A program made the translations under genes and the position numbers. Shown piece after piece: positions 25,545-34,695 of a stretch of DNA of 55,174 nucleotides. The notes under the pieces are model-generated. The model made no database searches, was not told the origin of the DNA, and saw only the letters and a list, made by a program, of their open reading frames with translations. This stretch comes from JBBIWA01 sp037439425 (GTDB taxonomy: Bacteria; Acidobacteriota; Blastocatellia; RBC074): the NCBI GenBank assembly GCA_037439425.1, contig JBBIWA010000029.1, forward strand, positions 1-55,174, given 5' to 3'. Every line of letters starts with the position of its first letter. Position 1 is the stretch's first letter.

Positions 25545-26414
25545 ATGTCACGCATCGTCAAATGCGGCTTGATTCAGGCCGCCTGCACTACCCCGACCGA
25601 AGAACCGCTGGAGAAGATCAAACAGGAAGCGATTGACAAACACCTCAAGTTCATCGAGCAAGCAGCGCGGCAAGGCGTGCAAATTCTCTGCATGCAAGAA
25701 CTCTTCACCGGCCCTTACTTCTGCGCTGAGCAGAAGCCGCGCTGGTACGGCATGGTCGAAAAGATTCCCGACGGCCCCACCGTGCAACTGATGCGGGAGG
25801 TGGCGAATAGATACGGGATGGTCATCGTCGTTCCCATCTACGAAGAAGAGATCACAGGCGTCTACTACAACACAGCAGCAGTGATTGATGCTGATGGGAC
25901 GTATCTGGGCAAATACCGCAAGCATCACATCCCACATTGTGCGCCTGGCTTTTGGGAGAAGTTTTACTTCAAACCGGGCAATCTCGGCTATCCGGTCTTC
26001 AAGACAAAGTTCGCCGATATCGGCGTCTACATCTGCTACGACCGCCATTTTCCTGAAGGGGCGCGCGTGCTCGGCTTAAATGGCGCGGAGATCGTTTTCA
26101 ACCCTTCAGCAACCGTCGCGGGTTTGAGCGAATATTTGTGGAGGTTGGAGCAGCCTGCGCATGCTGTGGCCAATGGCTATTTTGTCGGCGCCATCAATCG
26201 CGTCGGGCACGAGCTGCCGTGGGACATTGGAGAATTTTACGGCCAGAGCTACTTCTGCACGCCGCGCGGTAAAATTATTGCTGAAGCTTCGCGCGATAAG
26301 GAGGAATTGGTCGTAGCCGATCTCAACCTGGATGAGATTCAAGAGGTGCGTCAGGTCTGGCAATTCTTCCGTGATCGGCGACCTGAGACTTATGGGGCAC
26401 TGGTCCAGGAGTGA
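25545..26414 (+). CDS. N-carbamoyl-beta-alanine amidohydrolase (beta-ureidopropionase), nitrilase superfamily
   Basis: 289 residues. The nitrilase triad is intact: Glu52 in MQELFTGPYFC, Lys126 in KYRKHHIPH and Cys164 in VYICYDRHFPEG. The QELFTGPYFCAEQ and DRHFPEGAR signatures are those of the N-carbamoyl-beta-alanine/N-carbamoylputrescine branch. With dihydropyrimidinase and an AGXT2-like transaminase nearby, hydrolysis of N-carbamoyl-beta-alanine or N-carbamoyl-3-aminoisobutyrate to beta-amino acid, CO2 and ammonia is the best reading. An AAAGGAGAG Shine-Dalgarno overlaps the end of the permease gene. Confidence 0.92.
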   Translation: MSRIVKCGLIQAACTTPTEEPLEKIKQEAIDKHLKFIEQAARQGVQILCMQELFTGPYFCAEQKPRWYGMVEKIPDGPTVQLMREVANRYGMVIVVPIYEEEITGVYYNTAAVIDADGTYLGKYRKHHIPHCAPGFWEKFYFKPGNLGYPVFKTKFADIGVYICYDRHFPEGARVLGLNGAEIVFNPSATVAGLSEYLWRLEQPAHAVANGYFVGAINRVGHELPWDIGEFYGQSYFCTPRGKIIAEASRDKEELVVADLNLDEIQEVRQVWQFFRDRRPETYGALVQE

Positions 26415-26437
26415 CGAATGAGAAATGGCGGTGAACA

Positions 26438-26677
26438 ATGAGCCCGCAACCAGTGATGGGCCTTCACGAACTGGTCAAGCAGTTGCCGCCAGCCGCGACG
26501 CTGACGCTGCACGATATTAGTTGGGAAGAAGAGACCTGATCGAGGATGCCCCGAAGTGATCTGTTCCCATTTCTGACACCAGATGTGGTCACAGAGTTTC
26601 TAGCGAAAGGAGAAGCTGAGGGAAGGATTGCCTTGGTGAGGCAATTGAGGAAATGGGTGAAGACTTACAAGAAGTAA
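26438..26677 (+). pseudogene. Decayed Uma2-family nuclease gene with internal deletion
   Basis: The first part (26438-26539) encodes the usual Uma2 N-terminus: ELVKQLPPAATLTLHDISWE followed by a stop. The same frame resumes after the TGA with FPFLTPDVVTEFLAKGEAEG and LVRQLRKWVKT, the typical C-terminal helix of the family, ending at TAA 26675-26677. About 120-150 residues of the nuclease core are missing. The copy cannot be active. Confidence 0.75.
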
Positions 26678-26746
26678 GCCTGAGGATGGCAAAAGCTCCT
26701 GCTGCTGCTATCGCCGGCTCGTAACCGAGGACAAAGGACAATTGCT

Positions 26747-27760
26747 ATGGAATTCGCCATTACCTTCAAACCCGACATGACGCCCGATCGTATTGTGGCG
26801 TTGACGAAGCAAGCTGAAGCCGCTGGTTTTAGCTACGGCTGGATTTTCGATTCGCACGTGTTGTGGCAAGAGCCTTACCCGCTGCTGACGCTGATGGCCG
26901 CCAACACAAAGCAGATGCGATTGGGCACCTGCGTCACCAATCCAGTGGTGCGTGATCCGACGGTGACAGCCAGTCTGCTGGCAACCCTGGGTCGCATCTC
27001 CGGCGGGCGTATGGATCTGGGCATCGGACGCGGTGATAGCTCGCGCCGCGTGATGGGCAAGAAGCCGACGACGCTGGCCAATCTCGAAGAGGCTGTGCAG
27101 GTAATCCGTGATCTGACCAGCGGCAAGCAGATCAGCTATGAGGGCCATCCGATTCAGATGGCGTGGGCTGATGCGGGCGTGCCGCCTGTCTGGGTGGCAG
27201 GCTATGGGCCGAAAGCGTTGCGCTGCGCTGGGCGCATCGGTGATGGCGTGATCTTGCAGTTCGCCGATCCGCATTTGATCAAGTGGTGTTTGAATTTTGT
27301 GCGCGAGGGCGCAGCGGAGGCCGGGCGCGATTTTTCCAAGATGCGAGTGATGGCTGCAGCACCGGTGTGGGTGTCGGATGACTTAGTGACAGCGCGCGAG
27401 CGGGTGCGCTGGTTCCCGGCCCTGGTTTCCAATCACGTTGTGGATCTGGTTTCGCGCTATAAGCCGGAAGAGTTACCCCCAGAATTGACTTCCTATATTC
27501 GCGAGCGCAAAGGCTATGACTACTTGCATCACGCTGAGGTCGGAAGTAGCAATGCTGAGTTCGTCACCGATGAGGTAGTGGATCGCTTCTGTATCGTCGG
27601 ACCAGTGGAGCAACAGCTGCAGCGGCTGAAGGAGTTGGAAGAGATCGGCGTGACGCAATTCAACATCTACCTCATGTGCGGCGAGGAGGAAAAGACCGTT
27701 GAAGTTTATGGGCGCGAGGTGATCCCGGCGTGCCGATCATATGGAGAGTCTGGAAGATGA
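26747..27760 (+). CDS. LLM-class flavin-dependent oxidoreductase (TIGR03842-like, F420 or FMN)
   Basis: 337 residues of the bacterial luciferase-like TIM barrel. It begins MEFAITFKPDMTPDRIVALT and contains GWIFDSHVLWQEPYPLL, RLGTCVTNPVVRDPTV and GRMDLGIGRGDSSRRVMG, which fit the TIGR03842 subgroup. That subgroup is annotated as F420-dependent and often neighbours hydantoinase and NCS1 genes. The cofactor cannot be decided here, as no F420 biosynthesis gene is in the window. It is the last gene of the pyrimidine block, behind the Uma2 relic. GAGGACAAAGGAC precedes the ATG. One possible role is oxidation or reduction of a pyrimidine-derived ring, but this is inference. Confidence 0.88.
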   Translation: MEFAITFKPDMTPDRIVALTKQAEAAGFSYGWIFDSHVLWQEPYPLLTLMAANTKQMRLGTCVTNPVVRDPTVTASLLATLGRISGGRMDLGIGRGDSSRRVMGKKPTTLANLEEAVQVIRDLTSGKQISYEGHPIQMAWADAGVPPVWVAGYGPKALRCAGRIGDGVILQFADPHLIKWCLNFVREGAAEAGRDFSKMRVMAAAPVWVSDDLVTARERVRWFPALVSNHVVDLVSRYKPEELPPELTSYIRERKGYDYLHHAEVGSSNAEFVTDEVVDRFCIVGPVEQQLQRLKELEEIGVTQFNIYLMCGEEEKTVEVYGREVIPACRSYGESGR

Positions 27761-27883
27761 TGCGGCGTAAGGTTCCGATCTCACTTCACTCATGCTCAGG
27801 TTGGCGTATATGGTGGTGGGCTTGTGGCAACAGAGAATCGGTAGCGGGTCGACGCAATTAGCAGAGTCATAAGTTGTAGCATC

Positions 27884-30121
27884 TCAGGGTTCTAATGTGA
27901 ATGAAGTTGTCCGGCTGACCGTTCCTTGCGCATCGCTGACGGAGATTTTCAGTTCATAGTTGCCCGGAGTGAGGCTCTCCAACGGCAGCGCGCTGGCATA
28001 CTGAATGCGCCCTTGCTTGTCAGGCGCAGCGAGTTTGAGCGGCACCCTGGCCAGTGGCTTACTGTTTTGGAGCACTTCGAGCATCAGTTGCGGCGGTTCG
28101 GCCGAACCTTTAGCCGGATAGATGTTGAAGTAGAAGCCCATCTGCTTGGCTGCTTTGCGAATCGGTTCGCCCAGATTGGGATAAACCAGCAACTGATCAC
28201 CGATCAGGAACGGGCTGTCTATTTTTTCCTTCACCTGTTCAGCACGCTGGATGATTGCGATGCTACTGAGGCGCAATCTGCTTTCATCAGCACCCAGGAC
28301 TTCGAGACGACACTGATTGACAGCCGCCTTGTTGTTCAGCGCGTCGTAGGCGACGGCTTCGACATCGTATTGGCCCGGCGGGAGATTGGTTTCGCGGTAG
28401 AAGAGGATCTTGCCTTTCTTCACCGAGTCAAGCGCATCGAGCGGGCCGACCAAAACATAATGATAGCTGAGCTTGTCGATGACCTGCTTTGACTGATCTT
28501 TGATCAAGACGACGAAGCTGAAGTCCGTACTGTAGAGCTTCTTTTCTTTGTCCGGCGCGAAAGTGAAGGCGCTGGCCGGGGCTTCGACTTCAACGGCAGT
28601 GCGCCCAAGCCTGCCTGCTTCAGGGAAGTGCAGGCTGCCGACCAAGAGGGGGAAGTCCTTCGGTCTTGAAGGACTATTGAGTGCAGCCAGAGGCAGAGCC
28701 TCATAATAAAACAGAGGTGAAGAACCGGTCGGGGGAACGGCGTAATAACCTTTGCGCGACCGCACATCAAGGCCCGATCTTTTGACCCTAACCGAGATGT
28801 TTCTGAACTTCCCGTCGTAGACCTGGTTGGTCGGTGAGTAGCTGAGCAGATAGAAGGTATTGAGCTCCTCGTCAATCTGGCTCAGTTTCGGCCCGATCTT
28901 ATTGGTGTCGCCGATGAATTCGCCGCCGGTTTGCAAAGCGAGTTGAGTCAGGCCGCTTTGCGGGTTAAAGCTCAGCAGGTCTTCGTTGCGTTCGAGGCCC
29001 TTGGTCAAAGGACCAGAGGTGTCACGGAAGGCCTGATCCAGAGTCTCCATCCTGCGCCGAGCGCGGGCGTTGATCTCGTCACGCGTCATCTGCAAAGGGC
29101 TTTCCGCCCGCAGCCCAGCCGCGTCTACCGCGTAGATGCTGACGTTGGCGCGGTTCGCAGCATTAATCACCGAGCGAAAATGTTGCACCACGTTCGGCGG
29201 GATGGCGATGCCTTCGGAAAAAAAGATAACGGCCTTACGGCCAGGCAAACGGTGCATTGAGTTCACGATTGCCATCAAACCATTGGTCGTCGCGTATCCT
29301 TGCTGATCGCGCTGCAAGACCTCGAAAGTTTCCTGCGTCCGCATCTGCATCATCTCGAACTGCTGATCTATAGCAGCCAGAGCAGCAGCGCCACCCGCAG
29401 CCAGCGCGGCGGCGACGTTCCCGCTTGCGCCAGCAGCCTGAGCGGACGAACTGGCGGTGCCAGTGACGCTTTCCCGCCTGGCAGGGCTTTCATTGATTCC
29501 CGAGCGAGTGAGGCTGGTATCGAATGAAGCCGAGGCCATAGAAGCCGCCCTCTCGATAGCCTTCTTCACCGCCTCCAGGTCGGTGGTGTAATTCTGCACG
29601 GTATAGAGGGCGAGATCGATGACGAAAACTCCGGTGAAACTGCTCAGTTCTGCATTGTCACTGAGATAACTCATTGCAGCGTCGTGGGCGCGCTTGCGCG
29701 CGTCCGGCGAGAGACGATCGAAGACCAGTGCCACCACGCTCACGCCGACTTCGGGATCAGGCCGCTTCTCGGTCGAGATCGGTTTACTCGGTTCAGCAGG
29801 CCTGGCGTCTGCGGTCGAGGGGGATGGGCTGATCTCCTCTGCCTGATTCAGCTTGCCTGCCGGGCTGCGTGTGATGAGCTTGAAGGATTCAATCGGCTGC
29901 TTTACTCCGTCCTCGAAGACTTCAAAGTCCTCAACCCTCAGATCCATCACCGGGGAGCCTTTTCTGTCCTTGACCACGACGTCCAGCACCACTTCAGCAG
30001 TCTCAATCCGAATCTTTCGACCCTCTTGCTGAGCTGCCTGTGGTGATGTTTGGCTCAAGACCGAGCCAAGAGGTGATATGACCAGTGCCAGGATGAGCAG
30101 GGCGGGAAGTTGGGTCTTCAT
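27884..30121 (-). CDS. Secreted acidobacterial VWFA-related domain protein
   Basis: 745 residues with a signal peptide (MKTQLPALLILALVISPLGSVLS). The opening VVLDVVVKDRKGSPVMDLRVEDFEVFEDG is the N-terminal hallmark of the acidobacterial VWFA-related family (TIGR03436). The von Willebrand A-like core starts VVALVFDRLS (residues 129-138). This is a degenerate MIDAS with FDRLS in place of DxSxS. KAVIFFSEGI and IYAVDAAGLR follow, and TYLLSYSP-like FYLLSYSP occurs near 420. The C-terminal third is a beta-rich region of unknown role. Such proteins are numerous in Acidobacteriota and their function is unknown. A perfect AT run (30156-30169) lies in the promoter region. Confidence 0.88.
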   Translation of the reverse strand: MKTQLPALLILALVISPLGSVLSQTSPQAAQQEGRKIRIETAEVVLDVVVKDRKGSPVMDLRVEDFEVFEDGVKQPIESFKLITRSPAGKLNQAEEISPSPSTADARPAEPSKPISTEKRPDPEVGVSVVALVFDRLSPDARKRAHDAAMSYLSDNAELSSFTGVFVIDLALYTVQNYTTDLEAVKKAIERAASMASASFDTSLTRSGINESPARRESVTGTASSSAQAAGASGNVAAALAAGGAAALAAIDQQFEMMQMRTQETFEVLQRDQQGYATTNGLMAIVNSMHRLPGRKAVIFFSEGIAIPPNVVQHFRSVINAANRANVSIYAVDAAGLRAESPLQMTRDEINARARRRMETLDQAFRDTSGPLTKGLERNEDLLSFNPQSGLTQLALQTGGEFIGDTNKIGPKLSQIDEELNTFYLLSYSPTNQVYDGKFRNISVRVKRSGLDVRSRKGYYAVPPTGSSPLFYYEALPLAALNSPSRPKDFPLLVGSLHFPEAGRLGRTAVEVEAPASAFTFAPDKEKKLYSTDFSFVVLIKDQSKQVIDKLSYHYVLVGPLDALDSVKKGKILFYRETNLPPGQYDVEAVAYDALNNKAAVNQCRLEVLGADESRLRLSSIAIIQRAEQVKEKIDSPFLIGDQLLVYPNLGEPIRKAAKQMGFYFNIYPAKGSAEPPQLMLEVLQNSKPLARVPLKLAAPDKQGRIQYASALPLESLTPGNYELKISVSDAQGTVSRTTSFTLEP

Positions 30122-30144
30122 GAGTTTGTCTCCGCGAAGCTAGA

Positions 30145-30200
30145 TTACTGCCAAACTATAATATAATATCCGCTCCGACACCAGTTGCTCCCAGGTTTTC
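30145..30200 (-). promoter_or_regulatory. Possible promoter of the VWFA-related gene
   Basis: On the minus strand, TATTATATTATAG (within 30157-30169) lies about 40 bases before the ATG at 30121 and would serve as a -10 region in an otherwise GC-rich neighbourhood. No convincing -35 hexamer is seen at the right spacing, so this is a weak call. Confidence 0.25.
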
Positions 30201-30392
30201 TTACGGCGGGTTTCAATTGGGTGAAAAGACTCCCGGTCACAGCTGTGTCGTCTCCACCGGGGTGCAAACTGTCCGCTTCACGATGTCCTCTTCGAGAGGC
30301 TCAATGGCTAGTACGCAGGCCGGACGGTTTGCGTTACAGTGGGAGCCGAAAGATGGAGCGTCACACCGGATTGAGCTATTAGGAGAGTAAGG

Positions 30393-31958
30393 ATGAGAGC
30401 AGGACAGCATTCCAACCCAATTGGGCGATGGGTTTTCATAGTGATCTTCTCTCTTTTGCTCTTGCCACCCAAACTTTCGTTCGGATCAGAGGATGAGCTG
30501 GCCGGATGGACACTCGTCTGGAGCGATGAGTTTAGTGGGCCTAACGGCTCTGGAGTGGACGCCAGCAAATGGACGATGGAGACCGGCGGCGGAGGATGGG
30601 GAAACAATGAGTTGCAGTATTACACCGATCGTTCAGATAATGCCTATCAGGAGAATGGATCCTTAATCATCAAAGCGATCAAAGAGACTTATACCGGGCC
30701 GGATGGCATCACTCGCAACTATACTTCAGCTCGGTTGAAGACGCAGAACAAATTCGAGCAAGCTTACGGTCGTTTTGAGGCGCGCCTCAAAGTTCCCTTT
30801 GGTCAGGGAATCTGGCCAGCCTTCTGGATGCTGGGAAATAACATCACTCAGGTAGATTGGCCGCAGTGCGGTGAGATTGATATTATGGAGAACATAGGAC
30901 GCGAACCCTCGACCGTTCACGGCACGGTGCACGGGCCTGGATATTCCGGCGCTTCTGGAATCGGAGCTTCCTACACTCTGCCGAACGGTGAACGGTTCGC
31001 TGATGCTTTCCATGTTTTCGCCGTGGAGTGGGAACCGCGCGAGATTCGGTGGTACGTTGATGGCACTCTTTACCACATGCTCAAGCCTGAGCATCTCCCA
31101 ACTGGCGCAGCGTGGGTCTTCGATCATCCATTCTTCTTGTTGCTCAATGTGGCTGTCGGCGGCAACTGGCCGGGCAATCCGGATGCAACCACCAGTTTCC
31201 CTCAAGTAATGATGGTGGATTACGTGCGCGTCTATCAGCGCAAAGTCGCGAGCGTTTCAGCGGCAAGTTACCAGGGGACGAGGCTAGCCAACGGAGCGAT
31301 CGTAGCAGCCTTTGGCAGTCATCTGGCTACGGTTACGGAGAGCGCTTCTACCATCCCACTCCCGATGACTTTGGGCGGAACGACAGTTAAGATCAAAGAC
31401 AGTACAGGTAGCGAACGTAATGCGCCTCTCTTCTTCGTCTCGCCGGTTCAGGTCAACTACCAGATCCCAACAGAGACGATCGCCGGTAAGGCGAGCGTGA
31501 CTGTCACCAGTGCGGATGGTTACACTTCAATCGGAACGGCTGATATCGCCGCAGTGGCTCCAGGATTGTTCACCTTCAATGCTGATGGCCAGGGAGTGGG
31601 CGCTGGATATGCGCTGCGATACAGTAATGGACAACAGCACATTGAACCGATTGCGCAGTTTGATGCACAAAACAAATGGATTCCGCTCCCGATCAATCTC
31701 GGTCCAGAGACAGATCAGGTGTTTCTGATTCTGTTTGGCACTGGAATTCGGTTTCACAGCAGCATAACTTTAGCAGTCACTATCAAGATCGGAGGCGTAG
31801 ATGCAGAAGTGCTCTATGCCGGGCCGCAAGGAGATTTCGTTGGTCTTGATCAGCTCAATGTTCGGTTACCTCGAAGTCTGGCTGGACGAGGAGAAGTGGA
31901 TGTGGTGTTGAATGTAGATGGGCAAAGTGCCAATCCAGTCAGGATTAGTATCTCCTAG
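30393..31958 (+). CDS. Secreted GH16 beta-glucanase with C-terminal TIGR03437 domain
   Basis: 521 residues. A signal peptide (about 12-31) precedes a glycoside hydrolase family 16 domain (about 38-285). The catalytic signature is CGEIDIMENIG with Glu161, Asp163 and Glu166, and GGWGNNELQYYT is also present. Family members cut beta-1,3 or mixed beta-1,3/1,4-glucans such as laminarin or lichenan. From about 290 on, a TIGR03437 domain follows (VSAASYQGTRLANGAIVAAF, PLFFVSPVQVNYQIP, LILFGTGIRF, VGLDQLNVRLP), the same domain as in the protein at 7617. It probably serves in surface attachment or secretion; that role is not established. TTAGGAGAGTAAGG precedes the ATG. Confidence 0.93.
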   Translation: MRAGQHSNPIGRWVFIVIFSLLLLPPKLSFGSEDELAGWTLVWSDEFSGPNGSGVDASKWTMETGGGGWGNNELQYYTDRSDNAYQENGSLIIKAIKETYTGPDGITRNYTSARLKTQNKFEQAYGRFEARLKVPFGQGIWPAFWMLGNNITQVDWPQCGEIDIMENIGREPSTVHGTVHGPGYSGASGIGASYTLPNGERFADAFHVFAVEWEPREIRWYVDGTLYHMLKPEHLPTGAAWVFDHPFFLLLNVAVGGNWPGNPDATTSFPQVMMVDYVRVYQRKVASVSAASYQGTRLANGAIVAAFGSHLATVTESASTIPLPMTLGGTTVKIKDSTGSERNAPLFFVSPVQVNYQIPTETIAGKASVTVTSADGYTSIGTADIAAVAPGLFTFNADGQGVGAGYALRYSNGQQHIEPIAQFDAQNKWIPLPINLGPETDQVFLILFGTGIRFHSSITLAVTIKIGGVDAEVLYAGPQGDFVGLDQLNVRLPRSLAGRGEVDVVLNVDGQSANPVRISIS

Positions 31959-31982
31959 CATCGCTTCGCAGGAGGATCAGCT

Positions 31983-34100
31983 ATGAAAAGGTTCATTGGA
32001 TTTAGCGCGATAGCAGTCGCGCTCACTTCTCTCATTGTGCAAACTATGTCCCAAACACACGATCATCCCAGACCACCCATCGCGAAAAGAATCCCGAAAA
32101 AGACTACGATCCACGGCGACGTACTGGTGGATGACTACTTCTGGTTGCGCGAGAAGACCAATCCTGAAGTGATCGCTTATCTGGAGGCAGAGAACGCTTA
32201 TACTGAAGCGATGATGAAGCCGACCGAAGCTCTCCAGGAAGCGCTCTACAAGGAGATGCTTGCGCGGATCAAACAGACCGATCTGTCGGTGCCTTACCGC
32301 GATGGCAACTACTACTACTACTCGCGCACGGAAGAAGGGAAACAGTATCCGATTCTCTGCCGCAAGAAAGGCAGTCTCAGTGCGCCAGAAGAGATCATGC
32401 TCGATCTAAACGAGCTGGCGAAAGGGCACAAGTATCTCGGCCTGGGTGCAGCCACCGTCAGCAACGATGGCAACCTGTTGGCCTACTCGACCGACACGAC
32501 CGGCTATCGGCAGTATAAGCTTCAAGTCAAAGACCTGCGCACGGGCGAGCTTCTGCCGGATCAGGTAGAAAGAGTGACTTCAGTCGCCTGGGCTAACGAC
32601 AACAAGACCCTCTTCTACGTGACTGAAGATGCCGTGACCAAGCGACCAAACAAGTTCTTCCGGCACCGGCTAGGGCAGAAAGAGGGGGAACTGCTCTATG
32701 AGGAGAAAGATGAGCAGTATGACCTCAGTGCAGCGCGCTCGCGCAGCAGAAGCTATGTCTTCCTCGTCTCTTCCAGCAAGACGACCAGCGAGGTGCGCTA
32801 CGTCTCAACCGATCAGCCTCAGCAGGCGCCGAAACTTCTCCTGCCGCGCCGCGAAGGGCACGAGTATTACGTAGATCATCACAGCGATCTCTTCTACATC
32901 CGCACCAACGATAAAGGCAAAAACTTCCGCCTGGTTACCGCGCCGGTCAAAGACCCGCAGGAGAAGAACTGGCAAGAAGTGCTCCCACACCGTCAGGACG
33001 TGATGCTGGAAGATATCGAGTGCTTTGCTAACTTCTACATTGCTATCGAACGCGAAAATGGGTTGCCCAGGATGCGCGTCACCGAAATTGGCAACGGCCA
33101 GGCGCATTACATTGAATTTCCTGAGCCGGTCTATTCAGCCTTCCAGAGTAATAATCCAGAGTTCAACACGGATACGTTCCGCTTCAATTATCAGTCATTC
33201 GTGACGCCGAGTTCGGTCTACGACTACCATATGAAGACGCGACAGCGCGAGTTACTGAAACAGCAAGAAGTGCTCGGCGGCTACGATCCGAAGCTATATC
33301 AATCGGAGCGTATCTACGCGACGGCTGCGGACGGCACGAAGATTCCCATCTCACTCGTTTACAAGAAGGAATTGAAACGCGATGGCACACGCCCGTTGTG
33401 GCTTTATGGTTACGGCTCTTACGGCTTCCCGCAATCGGTGACTTTCAACTCTAATCGTTTGAGCCTGCTCGATCGTGGCGTGATCTACGCTATCGCGCAC
33501 ATTCGCGGTGGTGGTGAGCTGGGAAGAGAGTGGTACGAGCAGGGCAAGCTGATGCGCAAGAAGAATACCTTCACCGATTTCATTGCTTGCGCCGAGCACC
33601 TGATCAAGGAGAAGTACACCGCGAAAGATCGGCTGGTGATTACGGGCGGCAGCGCAGGCGGCCTGCTGATGGGGGCGGTGACCAATCTGCGTCCCGATCT
33701 TTTCAAAGCCGTGATCGCTTACGTGCCTTTTGTAGATGTAGTCAATACGATGCTGGACGCTTCGTTACCGCTGACGACTCAGGAGTATCTGGAGTGGGGC
33801 AATCCGAACGAGAAGGCAGCTTATGACTACATCAAGAGCTACTCTCCTTACGACAACATTGCCGCCAAGGCCTATCCGGCGATGCTGGTGAGGATTTCAC
33901 TCAATGACAGTCAGGTGCCCTACTGGGAAGGCGCCAAATATGTCGCCAAGCTGCGTGCCACGAAAACGGACAGCAATCTGCTACTGCTCAAAACCAACAT
34001 GGGGGCAGGGCACGGCGGGGCGTCAGGCCGCTACGATGCGCTGAGAGATACGGCCTTTGACTACGCTTTCATCCTTAGCCAGCTTGGGATTATGAAGTAA
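31983..34100 (+). CDS. Exported S9-family serine peptidase, oligopeptidase B-like
   Basis: 705 residues. A predicted signal peptide (MKRFIGFSAIAVALTSLIVQ) precedes the seven-bladed propeller region and the C-terminal alpha/beta hydrolase. The catalytic triad is visible: Ser557 in TGGSAGGLLMGA, Asp642 in LNDSQVPYW and His677 in GAGHGGASGR. GGSAGG and the VPFVDVVNTMLDASLPLT-EYLEWGNP block are those of oligopeptidase B, which cleaves after Lys or Arg in short peptides. E. coli oligopeptidase B is cytoplasmic, so the signal peptide marks an exported variant. It starts 24 bases after the GH16 gene with AGGAGG, so the two may be co-transcribed. Confidence 0.92.
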   Translation: MKRFIGFSAIAVALTSLIVQTMSQTHDHPRPPIAKRIPKKTTIHGDVLVDDYFWLREKTNPEVIAYLEAENAYTEAMMKPTEALQEALYKEMLARIKQTDLSVPYRDGNYYYYSRTEEGKQYPILCRKKGSLSAPEEIMLDLNELAKGHKYLGLGAATVSNDGNLLAYSTDTTGYRQYKLQVKDLRTGELLPDQVERVTSVAWANDNKTLFYVTEDAVTKRPNKFFRHRLGQKEGELLYEEKDEQYDLSAARSRSRSYVFLVSSSKTTSEVRYVSTDQPQQAPKLLLPRREGHEYYVDHHSDLFYIRTNDKGKNFRLVTAPVKDPQEKNWQEVLPHRQDVMLEDIECFANFYIAIERENGLPRMRVTEIGNGQAHYIEFPEPVYSAFQSNNPEFNTDTFRFNYQSFVTPSSVYDYHMKTRQRELLKQQEVLGGYDPKLYQSERIYATAADGTKIPISLVYKKELKRDGTRPLWLYGYGSYGFPQSVTFNSNRLSLLDRGVIYAIAHIRGGGELGREWYEQGKLMRKKNTFTDFIACAEHLIKEKYTAKDRLVITGGSAGGLLMGAVTNLRPDLFKAVIAYVPFVDVVNTMLDASLPLTTQEYLEWGNPNEKAAYDYIKSYSPYDNIAAKAYPAMLVRISLNDSQVPYWEGAKYVAKLRATKTDSNLLLLKTNMGAGHGGASGRYDALRDTAFDYAFILSQLGIMK

Positions 34101-34202
34101 CTGATCGCCAGCCACCAGCTTGGCCCAAGCCGAGTGGTTGCGCTACAATCCTGCTCGGCGTCTCTATATTGAGATCTCAACTTCGTTGCATCTGAAAAGA
34201 TC

Positions 34203-34565
34203 GTGCACCGACTATCGCGATGCACCTTTCTTCAACCGGGTCTTACCTCGACCAGGTTCGTCGTGCTCGAAGGAGGGGATCTTTCTGCCATTGCTCAGCG
34301 ACAAGCAAGACCCAATCCCGCCTTGGGTGGGGGAGGGTTCAAGCTCGGGTTGGTGACTTACAATCTGGCCAAAGATTGGGACCTCGCGACCATTATCAAG
34401 AACTGCGGGCAGGCGGCGCAAGGTCTCGGGATGGAAGTCTGGCTTGATGTTCATGGGCGGGAATCAAGTGAGCCCCGGCGCATTACGCGAATGATACGGG
34501 GCGCCGATCATCAGCACGCCGGCGTGTGCTGGACCTCGAATCCGGAAGATGTTGTTCAGGGTTCT
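34203..34565 (+). pseudogene. Decayed sugar phosphate isomerase/epimerase (xylose isomerase-like TIM barrel)
   Basis: One open frame joins two distant parts of a TIM-barrel protein. FKLGLVTYNLAKDWDLATII (from 34338) is the N-terminal strand of secreted sugar isomerase/epimerase-like proteins. It passes directly into GMEVWLDVHGRESSEP and ADHQHAGVCWTSNPEDV, which normally lie about 130 residues later and carry metal ligands. The region before 34338 resembles a degenerate Tat-type leader (CTFLQPG-LTSTRFVVLEGG). The central barrel is missing and the 3' end runs into a GCACGC repeat, so the gene is dead. Confidence 0.7.
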
Positions 34566-34640
34566 GTTCAGCCGGCGTGCAGCTTCCTGTTAAGCCGGTG
34601 GCCGTCTTCAGACCGAGCACGCTAGAAGCGCGCTCCCAGG
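34510..34640 (-). repeat. GCACGC palindrome repeat, inverted copy
   Basis: CAGCACGCCGGCGTGTGCTG (34512-34531) is a palindrome. CTTCAGACCGAGCACGCTAG (from about 34609) is the complement of the GTCTGAAG connector plus GCACGC arm seen at 555-590 and 22770-22800. The copy truncates the 3' end of the isomerase relic. Confidence 0.7.
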
Positions 34641-34695
34641 GATTTCGCAGTTCAGGGCGTCACGCGCGCGACATAAACCTCTGAGGATAACGCTT

